NCBI GenBank assembly: GCA_964552795.1
Contig: CAZKIO010000002.1
Coordinates: forward strand, 186,001-250,000
Length of the DNA: 64,000 nucleotides
Origin: JAEUHZ01 sp964552795
GTDB taxonomy: Bacteria; Planctomycetota; UBA1135; GCA-002686595
Direction: 5' to 3'
The position numbers were made by a program, and so were the translations under genes. Below, piece after piece: positions 1-7,938 of this stretch. Positions within the stretch are counted from its first letter, which is position 1. Every line of letters begins with the position of its first letter. The notes beneath the pieces are model-generated. The model did no database searches, was not told the DNA's origin, and was given only the letters and a program-made list of their open reading frames with translations.

Positions 1-182
1 GTCCGGCCGCGGCCGGTTCGTTGGTCCGATTCCACCTTTTTGGATGGGCCGTGTGCCGGCCTTGGGCCGCACGGGTCAAGGGTCGGGGCTCCGCGACCGC
101 GCCTGCGGTCCGAGCACGATCGCAATCCCGGGGCCGATCGGCGCCGTGGCCCCGAGCGTGAGGTCGGGCTCGGCGCCCGCGG
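1..182. other. gene-free left edge
   Basis: No convincing gene is seen in this stretch downstream of the minus-strand secreted protein. Open frames here read as shadows, with arginine- and proline-rich composition. The only structure noted is a hairpin, listed separately. Confidence 0.5.
129..154 (-). terminator. possible terminator hairpin after the beta-helix gene
   Basis: The inverted repeat CGGGGCC / GGCCCCG has a 7-bp stem and a 12-nt loop. It lies 28 nt past the TAG stop of the minus-strand gene. It has no T-run, so termination is inferred from position and stem strength only. Confidence 0.35.
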
Positions 183-1478
183 CTACAACGCCTGGTCGAG
201 TTGGATCAACACACGCGCTCCCGAGAGGAACCGGTTGCCCGCGGCGTCGATGCACAGCGCCTGCACGTGCACGAGGCGCGTGGCGACGCCCACGCCCAGT
301 TCCGGCACCGCGCGCGACCACGCCAGCAGACCGGAGGCCGGGACGGTGCCGACGCTGAGGTAGCGCGTCACCTGCGGCGGCCGCGGTCGCTCCAGCAGCC
401 ACGCGCCGGAGGCCGGCGGCAGCAGCACGTAGTCCGCGTCCGCGGCGAAGCCCAACGCGGCGTCGTCGCCGGCCGGGCCCTGCAGCGTGAGCGTCAGCGT
501 CTCGCCTTCGCGCCGCGGCCCGGGTCCCAGCAGGTAACGCGCGGATCCCGCCCAGTCGACGAAGTTCGCGCCGACGCGCGCCTGCCCGGGCGCGCCGTCG
601 GTGGTGGGGAAGTAGATGGAGCCCATGGTGCCCCAGCCCCCAGCGCCCGCGAGCGTGGGCGTGTCGAGCAGGTAAGCGGTGGACGCGGTCAGCTCCGCAC
701 CGTTGCCGCCACGCCCGCCCGCGCCGAACAGCGGTGCGAACCAGGCAGCGTTTCCGCCGCGTCCTCCCCGCAGCAAGCTGCCGCTCGCCACGACCGTAGC
801 GTCGCTCGCCACCAGCCCGGGTCCGCCGTCGCCTCCGTCCCACCCGGCGGTGGTGCCGTGGGGGCCCAGATCGAGCCCCGAGCCGCCCGTGCAGGCGCCG
901 GCGTGCACGTTGACCGTGCTGCGTTCGACGTGAAGCCCGGCGCCCGAGCGCGGGATGCTGGGTGTGTCGATCTCGCCGCCCCCGGCGGCTCCCCCGAGAA
1001 GGAACGTGGCGTTCAGTGCGACGTCGGCGCAATCGCGCACCACGGCGCCCGCGTACCCGGCCCGGTACCACGCGGGCACGCCGCCGCTGCCTTCGAAACT
1101 GCAGTCCTGGATGCGCACGCTGCCCGCGTTCGAGGTCAGGAACAGGCCGTGTCGCTGCGGTTCGGTCAGGCCCGAGCCTCGCGCGGAGAGGCCCGAGAGC
1201 ACCGCCGTGCGTCCGGGAGACAAGTTGCGGATGCGCACCGCGCCCAGGATCTCGACCACCGCGCCCTGGTCGGCGGCGACGGTCACCGAGCGGTCGGCGA
1301 TCGCGAACGTGGCGTACGTCCCCGAGCGTACGAGGAGGACGTCGCCGTCCTGCGCGGCGTCGACGGCCGCCTGCAGCACGGTGAATTGGCCTCCGCCGCC
1401 CGCGTCGACGACGATCACGCCGGAGAATGCCGGGCCGGAGAGCGCGACGAGGAGCAGGGCCGGTCGCAGAGCACGCAC
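183..1478 (-). CDS. secreted right-handed beta-helix-like protein
   Basis: A 431-residue predicted exported protein of unknown role. The GTG start at 1478 is chosen because GGGAGGTG sits 5-6 nt upstream and because the product then opens with a short signal peptide (RALRPALLLVALSGPAFS, residues 2-19). Residues 20-90 read 'VIVVDAGGGGQFTVLQAAVDAAQ', then 'DGDVLLVRSGTY', the typical opening of pectin-lyase-like or NosD-type parallel beta-helix proteins. Gly/Ala-rich helical turns follow to about residue 300. The last 110 residues form a separate beta-rich module ending 'LVHVQALCIDAAGNRFLSG', resembling the end of the 553-residue protein at 16136. Role is inferred to be cell-surface or extracellular; no catalytic motif was recognised. 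Confidence 0.75.
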   Translation of the reverse strand: MRALRPALLLVALSGPAFSGVIVVDAGGGGQFTVLQAAVDAAQDGDVLLVRSGTYATFAIADRSVTVAADQGAVVEILGAVRIRNLSPGRTAVLSGLSARGSGLTEPQRHGLFLTSNAGSVRIQDCSFEGSGGVPAWYRAGYAGAVVRDCADVALNATFLLGGAAGGGEIDTPSIPRSGAGLHVERSTVNVHAGACTGGSGLDLGPHGTTAGWDGGDGGPGLVASDATVVASGSLLRGGRGGNAAWFAPLFGAGGRGGNGAELTASTAYLLDTPTLAGAGGWGTMGSIYFPTTDGAPGQARVGANFVDWAGSARYLLGPGPRREGETLTLTLQGPAGDDAALGFAADADYVLLPPASGAWLLERPRPPQVTRYLSVGTVPASGLLAWSRAVPELGVGVATRLVHVQALCIDAAGNRFLSGARVLIQLDQAL

Positions 1479-1557
1479 GGGGTTCACCTCCCGATGTCCA
1501 TTGGCGCGCGCGGCCGGCTGCGTTGCAGGGAATCGCGGCCCACGCGGGCCGGGATCC

Positions 1558-1563
1558 ACTCTA
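1558..1563 (-). promoter_or_regulatory. candidate -10 element (TAGAGT) for the beta-helix gene
   Basis: TAGAGT reads on the minus strand 79 nt before the GTG at 1478. Its TAG is also the stop codon of the upstream PH-domain gene (1563-1561). It matches the TANNNT signature seen before many starts in this window. No clear -35 is visible. Confidence 0.4.
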
Positions 1564-2022
1564 GCCGATCGGGCGGCCGGCGGCGGCGCGGTCGCGCTCC
1601 GCCAGCAACCGATCCCGCACACCGGGCGCGTCGCTGAGGCCGTACAACGTGGCCTCGGGAATCCCCTGGCCCATGCCGGCGGTCTGCACGCGGATGCTCC
1701 AGATCCCGAAGTGGCGCATCAGCGGTCCCTGCACCAGGATCACGTCGGTGACCCGGTCGAGCGGGATCGACTTGCGCTTCAGGAAGTAGACGCCCTGGTC
1801 GACGCGCAGGGTGCTGCCCTCGAGCCAGTAGCGCAGGCCGTCGGCCTGCTGCCGCGTGAGGCGCGGAGCCCAGAACAGCCCGTGAAGCGCCGCAACCACG
1901 ATCCCCGCGCCGAAGAACCAGATGCCGGCGGCCAGGATCGTGAGGATCTGCGTCCAGTAGAAGTAGCGCCGGATGGCCTCGGTCTCGATCGCGAACGGCA
2001 GGGGGGTGGCGGTCGTGGTCAT
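1561..2022 (-). CDS. PH-domain (bPH2/DUF304-like) membrane protein
   Basis: A 153-residue protein. Residues 23-50 are hydrophobic and form one or two membrane segments. They are followed by a bacterial pleckstrin-homology-like beta domain ('YWLEGSTLRVDQGVYF', 'LKRKSIPLDRVTDVILVQG', 'FGIWSIRVQTAG'), characteristic of YdbS/YdbT-type DUF304 proteins. The ATG at 2022 is preceded by AGGAG 8 nt upstream; an ATG-less extension further upstream lacks this. The gene stands alone and is divergent from rpmI. Function is unknown beyond the family's membrane association. Confidence 0.8.
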   Translation of the reverse strand: MTTTATPLPFAIETEAIRRYFYWTQILTILAAGIWFFGAGIVVAALHGLFWAPRLTRQQADGLRYWLEGSTLRVDQGVYFLKRKSIPLDRVTDVILVQGPLMRHFGIWSIRVQTAGMGQGIPEATLYGLSDAPGVRDRLLAERDRAAAGRPIG

Positions 2023-2050
2023 GGCCTGCTCCTGGTCCAGGGGGCACACG

Positions 2051-2056
2051 ACGCTA
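2051..2056 (-). promoter_or_regulatory. candidate -10 element (TAGCGT) for the PH-domain gene
   Basis: TAGCGT lies 28 nt before the ATG at 2022. This predicts a leader of about 20 nt that includes the AGGAG ribosome binding site. Confidence 0.45.
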
Positions 2057-2107
2057 CCCGGCGCGCGGGCCTGGATTCACCCCCCGCGCCGTCGGGCAGG
2101 TCCGGGC

Positions 2108-2135
2108 TTGCCTTTGGGCGGCCGGGCCCTAGGCT
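2108..2135 (+). promoter_or_regulatory. candidate promoter of the rpmI-rplT operon
   Basis: TTGCCT at 2108-2113 and TAGGCT at 2130-2135 are separated by 16 nt. This predicts a leader of about 105 nt before rpmI. The leader contains a perfect CGGCATGCCG palindrome at 2195-2204. A ribosomal-protein autoregulatory site could lie here, but I recognise no known fold. Confidence 0.5.
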
Positions 2136-2246
2136 GTTCACCCTCCAAGCCCGGATCGGACGCCGCGCGCGCCCGGCCCGGCCCCTGCGAGCGGCGGCAT
2201 GCCGGCGAGCGGGGTGTCGTGAACCAAGGTCCCACGAGGAAGTCCC

Positions 2247-2441
2247 ATGCCCAAGATGAAGTCCAAGGGAGCGGTGAAGAAGCGCTTCCGCATGAGCAAG
2301 AGCGGGAAGGCGATCTGCGCCAAGCCCGGACGCGGCCACATGCACGCGCCGTACAACGGCGAGGCCGGACGCAAGTTGCGCCGGCGGATGGTGCTCAACA
2401 AGACCTGGTCCGAGCTCATCGGCCGCATGATGGAGCCCTGA
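2247..2441 (+). CDS. rpmI: 50S ribosomal protein L35
   Basis: A 64-residue basic protein of the large ribosomal subunit. 'MPKMKSKGAVKKRFRMSKSG' is the family N-terminus, and the size matches the usual 60-66 residues. GAGGA lies 7 nt before the ATG. It precedes rplT by three bases, the standard arrangement. infC, which commonly precedes rpmI, is not found in the 224 bp upstream, where a divergent gene begins. A dedicated promoter and a roughly 105-nt leader are predicted. Confidence 0.97.
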   Translation: MPKMKSKGAVKKRFRMSKSGKAICAKPGRGHMHAPYNGEAGRKLRRRMVLNKTWSELIGRMMEP

Positions 2442-2444
2442 TCC

Positions 2445-2801
2445 ATGGTCCGCGTAACGATGGGCGCCCCCCGGCGCCAGAAGAAGAACCGCTACTTCAA
2501 GCAGGCCAAGGGCTTCCGCGGCGGACGCTCCACGCTGTGGCGCACGGTGCGCGAGACGCTCCTGCGCGCGTGGGCCTACTCGTCGCGCGACCGGCGCACC
2601 AAGAAGCGCATGTACCGGCGCCTGTGGGTCACGCGCATCAACGCGGCGGCGCGCATGCGCGGGATGTCGTACTCGATGTTCATCGACGGCCTGAAGAAGG
2701 CCGGCGTCCTGCTCGACCGCAAGCAGTTGAGCGAGATCGCGATCCACGACCCGGCCGGCTTCGACAAGCTGGTCGAGGAAGCGAAAGCCGCCCGCGCCTA
2801 G
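2445..2801 (+). CDS. rplT: 50S ribosomal protein L20
   Basis: A 118-residue protein that binds 23S rRNA early in 50S assembly. Family motifs are clear: 'KNRYFKQAKGFRGGRSTLWR', 'DRRTKKRMYRRLWVTRINAA', and 'YSMFIDGLKKAGVLLDRKQL'. It starts directly after rpmI (TGATCC then ATG), so the two are co-transcribed and probably translationally coupled. In many bacteria L20 represses its own operon through the leader RNA; the long rpmI leader leaves room for this, but I cannot show it. A strong hairpin follows at 2850. Confidence 0.97.
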   Translation: MVRVTMGAPRRQKKNRYFKQAKGFRGGRSTLWRTVRETLLRAWAYSSRDRRTKKRMYRRLWVTRINAAARMRGMSYSMFIDGLKKAGVLLDRKQLSEIAIHDPAGFDKLVEEAKAARA

Positions 2802-2849
2802 GCGTGGGCTCGGGCGCGGTCCGCGCGGATCGGCCCCCGGGACAGGACC

Positions 2850-2884
2850 CCGCGCACGGCGGCGCTTGCGCCCGCCGTGCGCGG
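2850..2884 (+). terminator. 13-bp perfect hairpin between rplT and pheS
   Basis: CCGCGCACGGCGG (2850-2862) and its exact reverse complement (2872-2884) flank a 9-nt loop, followed by cgtgttt. It looks like an intrinsic terminator or attenuator separating the ribosomal protein genes from pheST. No Phe-rich leader peptide is visible before it. Confidence 0.6.
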
Positions 2885-2921
2885 CGTGTTTCATGCCGCT
2901 CCTCGCTGGCGAAACCCGACC

Positions 2922-3956
2922 GTGGCTCCTGATCCGCTCACCGATACCGACACCCTGCTGGCCGACGCCCTGGCGCGCATCGGGGCGGCCGCCGACGCCG
3001 ACGCGTTGCGCGCGGCCGAGCGCGATCTCCTGGGCAAGAGCGGCCCGGTGGGGCGCGTGCTGGCCTCGATACCGACGCTGCCGGGCGACCAGCGCAAGGC
3101 CGCGGGCCAGCGCGCGAACGACCTGAAGCGCGCGCTCGAGGCGGCGCTCGCGGACCGCAAGGCCCGGCTCGAGTCGTCGGCGCTGGACGCCGAGCGCAGC
3201 GGCGCGGGCTTCGATCCCACGCTCCCGCCCGCGCCGATCGACCGCGGCGGCCTGCACCCGGTGACGCGCGTCGTGCGCGAGCTGGAGGACCTGTTCACCA
3301 GCATGGGCTACGACGTGCTCGACGGGCCCGAGGTCGAGCTCGACTGGTACAACTTCGAGGCGCTCAACATCCCCAAGGACCATCCGGCGCGCGACGCGCA
3401 GGACACGTTCTACTGCGACGCGGCGGGCAGGCTGGTGCTGCGCACGCACACCTCGCCCGTGCAGGTGCGTGCGATGGAGCGCCTGCGGCCGCCGTTCCGC
3501 GCGATCGTGCCGGGCAAGGTGTTCCGCAACGAGGCCGTCGACGCCAGCCACGAGCACACGTTCCACCAGATGGAGGGCCTCGTCGTCGGCAAGGACGTGT
3601 CCGTCGGGCACCTGATCGGCGCGATGAAGACGCTCTTGCGGGGCGTGTTCGGCAAGGACATCGAGATCCGCCTGCGCCCCGGCTACTTCCCGTTCGTCGA
3701 GCCCGGCTTCGAGCTCGACGCGCGCTGCCCGTTCTGCAAGGCGGGCTGCAGCGTGTGCAAGCGCTCGACGTGGATCGAGCTCCTGCCGTGCGGGATGGTG
3801 CACCCCAACGTCCTGAAGGCCGGCGGCATCGATCCCGAGCAATGGACCGGCTTCGCGTTCGGCCTGGGGCTCTCGCGCCTCGTGATGCTGCGCTACGGCA
3901 TCGACGACGTGCGCCACCTCCTGTCGGGCGACCTGCGCTTCCTGGAGCAGTTCTGA
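2922..3956 (+). CDS. pheS: phenylalanyl-tRNA synthetase alpha subunit
   Basis: A 344-residue catalytic subunit charging tRNA-Phe as an alpha2beta2 tetramer with PheT. Class II motifs are visible: 'HPVTRVVRELEDLFTSMGY', 'LRTHTSPVQVRAME', 'VFRNEAVDASHEHTFHQMEG', and 'GFAFGLGLSRLVMLRYGI'. A Cys-rich insert (CPFCKAGCSVCK) precedes 'WIELLPCGMVHPNVL'; four closely spaced Cys suggest a zinc site, a variant known in other bacterial PheS. The GTG at 2922 is chosen because the only longer option begins inside the 2850-2884 hairpin; no good ribosome binding site marks it, so the start is uncertain by several residues. pheT follows after 10 nt. Confidence 0.95.
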   Translation: MAPDPLTDTDTLLADALARIGAAADADALRAAERDLLGKSGPVGRVLASIPTLPGDQRKAAGQRANDLKRALEAALADRKARLESSALDAERSGAGFDPTLPPAPIDRGGLHPVTRVVRELEDLFTSMGYDVLDGPEVELDWYNFEALNIPKDHPARDAQDTFYCDAAGRLVLRTHTSPVQVRAMERLRPPFRAIVPGKVFRNEAVDASHEHTFHQMEGLVVGKDVSVGHLIGAMKTLLRGVFGKDIEIRLRPGYFPFVEPGFELDARCPFCKAGCSVCKRSTWIELLPCGMVHPNVLKAGGIDPEQWTGFAFGLGLSRLVMLRYGIDDVRHLLSGDLRFLEQF

Positions 3957-3966
3957 AGGCGCCGCG

Positions 3967-6396
3967 ATGAAGATCTCGTACCGCTGGCTCGCGCGCCACG
4001 TCGACCTCGACGGACTGTCTCCGCAGAAGGTGGCGGAGTCGCTGACCATCCACACCGCCGAGGTCGAGGGCCTGGAGCCGTTCCTGCCGCACCTCTCGAC
4101 GGTGGTGGTGGGACACGTGCTCACGCGCGAGAAGCACCCCGACGCGGACAAGCTGTCGGTGTGCACCGTCGATCCGGGCGACGGCGAGGCGCGCGTGATC
4201 GTGTGCGGCGCGCCCAACGTCGCCGCCGGCCAGAAGATCGCCGTCGCGCTGCCGGGCATGACGCTGCCGGGCGACTTCAGGATCAAGAAGTCGAAGATCC
4301 GCGGCGTCGAGAGCAACGGGATGATCTGCTCCGAGCGCGAGCTGGGCCTGGGCGAGGAGCACGACGGCATCTGGGTGCTGCCCGCCGACGCCCAGGCCGG
4401 CCGGACGGTCGCCGACGCGCTGGGCCTCGACGACTGGGTCATCGAGATCGACAACAAGTCGCTGACGCACCGGCCGGACCTGTGGGGCCACCGCGGCATC
4501 GCGCGCGAGGTGGCGGCGCTGCACGGGCGCACGCTGAAGCCGCTCGACCTCGCGCTGCCGCAGGTGGGCAAGGGCGCCGCGGTGCCGGTGCGCATCGAGA
4601 CCGCCGGCTGCACGCGCTACGTCGCGCTGCCGATCGACGGCGTCGCGCCGCGCCGGTCGCCGGATTGGCTGCGCGCGCTGCTGTTCGCCGCCGGACAGCG
4701 CCCGATCGACCTCCTGGTCGACCTCTCGAACTTCGTGATGCTCGACCTGGGGCAGCCCAACCACGTGTTCGACCGCTCGCGCCTGTCGCCCGAGGGGATC
4801 CTCGTGCGCGACGCGCGCGCGGGCGAGACGCTGCGCACGCTCGACGACGTGGAGCGCAAGCTCGCGCCGTCCGATATGGTGATCTGCTCGGGCGACGCGC
4901 CGGTTGCGCTTGCGGGCGTCATGGGCGGCGCGGGCTCGATGGTCGCGCCGGGCACGACCGCGCTGCTGCTGGAGGTCGCGAGCTTCCACGCCGCGACCGT
5001 GCGCCGCACCTCGCAGCGCCTTGCGCTGCGCAGCGATTCCTCGGCGCGCTTCGAGAAGAGCCTCGATCCCACGTTGCCGCTGCAGGCCGTCGCGCACTTC
5101 GTGAACCTGCTGCGCGCGATCGAGCCCGGCGCGTCGATCCCGGCTCCGGCGACCGACGTCGGCAGGTGGCAGGACCCCGCCCGCACGATCGAGCTGCGCG
5201 GCGACCGCGTGCGGCGGCTGCTGGGAGACGAGGTGCCCGACGCGGAGATCGCCGACATCCTGAAGCGCCTGGGCTTCGGCGTTCAGGCTGCCGCGGGCCG
5301 CATGCAGGTCGCGGTCCCGAGCGCTCGCGCCACCAAGGACGTCACGATCGAGCAGGACCTGGTCGAGGAGGTCGGCCGGATGCGCGGCTACGGCCGCATC
5401 CCCGAGCGCGCGCTCGTCGCCGACATCGCGCCGCCGCGCCGCGACGCGGCCTGGGACCGCCGGCTCCTGGTGCGCGCCGTGCAGGACCGCCTCGCGGGCG
5501 GCGCGCGCCTGCGCGAGACGATCTCGTACTCGTTCGTGCCCGACGCCGTGCTCGCCAGGATCGGGGCCGCGGACGACCCGCACGTCGCGGTCGTCAACGC
5601 CGGAACCGAGGGCGCGTCGAAGATCCGCCGTTCGGTGATGCCCGGCCTGCTTGCGCTGCTGGAACCCTCGCGGCGCCTGTGCGACGACGTGCGGATCTTC
5701 GAGGTCGGGAAGGGGTATCTGCCCGAGAGCGCGAACGAGCGCGGCGAGCCGGCGGAGGTGCACGAGTGCGGGTTCGTGCTGGCCGCGTCCGCGACCGAGG
5801 CGCGCTTCGACGCGACGGCCCTGGCGCGCGCGCGCGCGATCGCGCTCGACCTCCTGCGCCATCTGGGCGTCGCCGATGTGGCGGAACGGCCGCTCGCGCC
5901 GGAGCGCGCGCCGCGCTGGGCGCACCCCGTGCGCGGCGTGGAGATCGTGGCGGGGGAATCCGTGCTGGGCGTCGTCGCGGATCTGGAGCCCCGGGTGCGC
6001 CGCGCGCTGGGCCTCTCCGGCGACCTGGCCAGCGACGCGGCCGCGGCGCTCGTCTCGATCGACGCGCTGCTCGCCGCGCCGCGGCGGGCGACGGCCTTCC
6101 AGCCGCTGCCGAAGTTCCCGGGCGTCAAGGTCGACGTGGCCATCGCGACGGCCGAGGCCACGCGCGCGGCGGACCTGGTGGCGGCGATCGGCAAGGCCGG
6201 CAAGGGCCTGGTGCGCAGCACGGAGCTGTTCGACCTGTACACCGGCCCGAACGTCGGCGCCGGCAAGAAGTCGCTCGCGTTCCACGTGCTCCTGCAGCCC
6301 AGCGACCGCACGCTGTCCGAGGAGGACGTGCAGAAGTTCCTGGCGCGGGTCGAGCGCGAGCTCTCCGCGATCGGCGCCGAGTTGCGCAAGGCCTGA
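3967..6396 (+). CDS. pheT: phenylalanyl-tRNA synthetase beta subunit
   Basis: An 809-residue beta subunit, near the usual 790-800. The order is: N-terminal tRNA-binding/EMAP-like domain ('VVVGHVLTREKHPDADKLSVC', residues about 40-150), B3/B4 editing domain ('CTRYVALPIDGV' to 'ALAGVMGGAGSMVAPGTT'), B5 domain ('RVRRLLGDEVPDAEIADILKRL'), catalytic-like core ('EEVGRMRGYGRIPE', 'ISYSFVPDA'), and C-terminal ferredoxin-fold anticodon-binding domain ('PKFPGVKVDVAIATAEAT' to 'SDRTLSEEDVQKFLARVERE'). It is co-transcribed with pheS. A hairpin overlaps its stop. Confidence 0.97.
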   Translation: MKISYRWLARHVDLDGLSPQKVAESLTIHTAEVEGLEPFLPHLSTVVVGHVLTREKHPDADKLSVCTVDPGDGEARVIVCGAPNVAAGQKIAVALPGMTLPGDFRIKKSKIRGVESNGMICSERELGLGEEHDGIWVLPADAQAGRTVADALGLDDWVIEIDNKSLTHRPDLWGHRGIAREVAALHGRTLKPLDLALPQVGKGAAVPVRIETAGCTRYVALPIDGVAPRRSPDWLRALLFAAGQRPIDLLVDLSNFVMLDLGQPNHVFDRSRLSPEGILVRDARAGETLRTLDDVERKLAPSDMVICSGDAPVALAGVMGGAGSMVAPGTTALLLEVASFHAATVRRTSQRLALRSDSSARFEKSLDPTLPLQAVAHFVNLLRAIEPGASIPAPATDVGRWQDPARTIELRGDRVRRLLGDEVPDAEIADILKRLGFGVQAAAGRMQVAVPSARATKDVTIEQDLVEEVGRMRGYGRIPERALVADIAPPRRDAAWDRRLLVRAVQDRLAGGARLRETISYSFVPDAVLARIGAADDPHVAVVNAGTEGASKIRRSVMPGLLALLEPSRRLCDDVRIFEVGKGYLPESANERGEPAEVHECGFVLAASATEARFDATALARARAIALDLLRHLGVADVAERPLAPERAPRWAHPVRGVEIVAGESVLGVVADLEPRVRRALGLSGDLASDAAAALVSIDALLAAPRRATAFQPLPKFPGVKVDVAIATAEATRAADLVAAIGKAGKGLVRSTELFDLYTGPNVGAGKKSLAFHVLLQPSDRTLSEEDVQKFLARVERELSAIGAELRKA

Positions 6397-6421
6397 CCCT
6401 CCGGGGAGTCCCGCGGAGGTC
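6395..6421 (+). terminator. hairpin overlapping the pheT stop codon
   Basis: GAC(C)CTCCG pairs with CGGAGGTC around a 10-nt loop, with one bulged base. It is a terminator-like structure at the end of rpmI-rplT-pheST, without a T-run. Confidence 0.4.
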
Positions 6422-6490
6422 ATCCGGGGCGCGGCCTATGGCTTCCCGCGCAGGCAGTACGATAGGAGAACCGGCGCGCCCGCCCCGACC

Positions 6491-7915
6491 GTGAAGATCG
6501 TCCTCGTCAACCCGCCCAGCCCGCCCGAATTCCGCGTCTCCCGCGGGCTGATGGGGGGCTTCGGCATGGCCGTCAACCCGGCGCTCCTGTATCCGCCGAT
6601 CGAGCTGGCGCACGTGGCCAGCGTGCTGGAGGCCGCCGGGCACGCGGTCGCGATCCATGACGCCGACGCGCGCGGCCTGGACGTCGAGGGCGCGCGCGCC
6701 GCGATCGTCGCCGAGGCGCCCGATCTCGTCTGCGTCGACTCCAGCTCGACGTCGCTCGACCAGGATCTCGCGCTGTGCCGCGCGCTGCGCGCGGAGCTGG
6801 GCGTGCCCGTGGCGATCCTGGGCTCGCAGGTCACGTACACGCCCGGCGAGGTCTTCGCGGGCGAGAGCATCGACGTCGTCGTCCGCGGCGAGCCGGAGGA
6901 GACCGTGCGCGAGATCGCGGCGCGCGTCGCGTCGGGAGAGGACCTGCGCGGCGTCGCGGGCACGAGCTGGCGCGGGAAGGACGGACAGGTCGTGCACGAG
7001 CCCGAGCGCGAGAAGATCGCCGACCTCGACGCGCTGCCGATCCCGGCGCGGCACCTGCTCGACAACCGCGCCTACCATTTCCCCGGCATCTCCGGGCCGA
7101 TCACGACGGTCAAGAGCTCGCGCGGCTGCCCGCTGAACTGCTCGTTCTGCGGCTACACGCTGGCGCAGGGGCTGCGCTTTCGTTTCCGCAGCCCCGAGCA
7201 CGTGCTGCGCGAGCTGATCGACCTCCACCGCGTGCACGGCCTGCGGCACGTCGTGTTCCGCGACCCGATCTTCACCACGCGCAAGGACCGCGTCCTCGCG
7301 ATCTGCGAGGGGATCCGGCGCGAGAAGCTGGACCTGGAGTGGCAGTGCGAGACGGCGATCAAGGTGCTCGACCGCGAGCTGATCCGCGCGATGGCGGCGG
7401 CCGGCCTGCGGCACCTGTCGGTGGGCGTCGAGTCGGGCAACGCCGAGATCCAGCGCAAGCACTGCGGCAGCAAGCTGCTCGACGGGCAGAAGCGCCTCGA
7501 CGTCGAGCGCTGCGTCGAGGTGTTCGACGCCTGCCGCGAGTTCGGCGTCGAATCGCGTGCGTTCTGCATGGTGGGGTTCCCCGAGGAGCGGCCGGAGATG
7601 GCCGACGAGACGTTCCGGCTGATCGAGCGCCTCGATCCGGACCAGGTGCAGTTCTGCGCGGTGACCGCGTACCCGGGCACGCCGCTCTACAAGATGCTGC
7701 GCGGCACGCGCGAGTTCGACTACGCCACGATGACGGGGTTCCAGGCGCTCGAGGGCAACGAGCACATGAGCGCCGCCCAGATCCAGGAGAAGATCCGCGA
7801 GGGCTACCGGCGCTTCTACCGCCGGCCCAAGCGCCTGGTGCGCGAACTGCGGAACCCGGGCCGTCTGGCCGGCCGCGTGATGCGCTACTTCACGTTGTTC
7901 AAGCGGCGCGCCTGA
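6491..7915 (+). CDS. B12-binding-domain radical SAM protein
   Basis: A 474-residue protein. Residues 1-150 form a cobalamin-binding-like Rossmann domain ('MKIVLVNPPSPPEF', 'LAHVASVLEAAGHAVAIHDAD', 'PDLVCVDSSSTSLDQDL') without the DxHxxG cobalamin-ligand motif. The radical SAM core begins at the CPLNCSFC cluster motif (CxxxCxxC), preceded by 'ITTVKSSRG' and followed by 'GLRHLSVGVESGN' and 'GFPEERPEMADETF'. This architecture belongs to the large BchE/HpnJ/P-methylase-like family; the substrate cannot be deduced. GTG at 6491 is the start; TACGAT at 6458-6463 is a possible -10. No pathway partners lie next to it. Confidence 0.85.
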   Translation: MKIVLVNPPSPPEFRVSRGLMGGFGMAVNPALLYPPIELAHVASVLEAAGHAVAIHDADARGLDVEGARAAIVAEAPDLVCVDSSSTSLDQDLALCRALRAELGVPVAILGSQVTYTPGEVFAGESIDVVVRGEPEETVREIAARVASGEDLRGVAGTSWRGKDGQVVHEPEREKIADLDALPIPARHLLDNRAYHFPGISGPITTVKSSRGCPLNCSFCGYTLAQGLRFRFRSPEHVLRELIDLHRVHGLRHVVFRDPIFTTRKDRVLAICEGIRREKLDLEWQCETAIKVLDRELIRAMAAAGLRHLSVGVESGNAEIQRKHCGSKLLDGQKRLDVERCVEVFDACREFGVESRAFCMVGFPEERPEMADETFRLIERLDPDQVQFCAVTAYPGTPLYKMLRGTREFDYATMTGFQALEGNEHMSAAQIQEKIREGYRRFYRRPKRLVRELRNPGRLAGRVMRYFTLFKRRA

Positions 7916-7926
7916 GGGCCGCGCGC

Positions 7927-7932
7927 TATCCT
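7927..7932 (+). promoter_or_regulatory. -10 element (TATCCT), leaderless promoter
   Basis: TATCCT ends 6 nt before the ATG at 7939, so transcription is predicted to begin at or next to the start codon. It is one of eight such cases in the window. Confidence 0.55.
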
Positions 7933-7938
7933 GCGCGC

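Noticed and set aside
76..1071. Long open frame in another phase of the beta-helix gene
   Set aside because: Arg-rich translation without conserved motifs. It overlaps a gene with a signal peptide and a good ribosome binding site, so it is a GC-driven shadow.
2877..2921. Longer N-terminus for pheS from GTG 2877
   Set aside because: The extra 15 residues start inside the 13-bp hairpin and do not resemble the PheS family. GTG 2922 is preferred.
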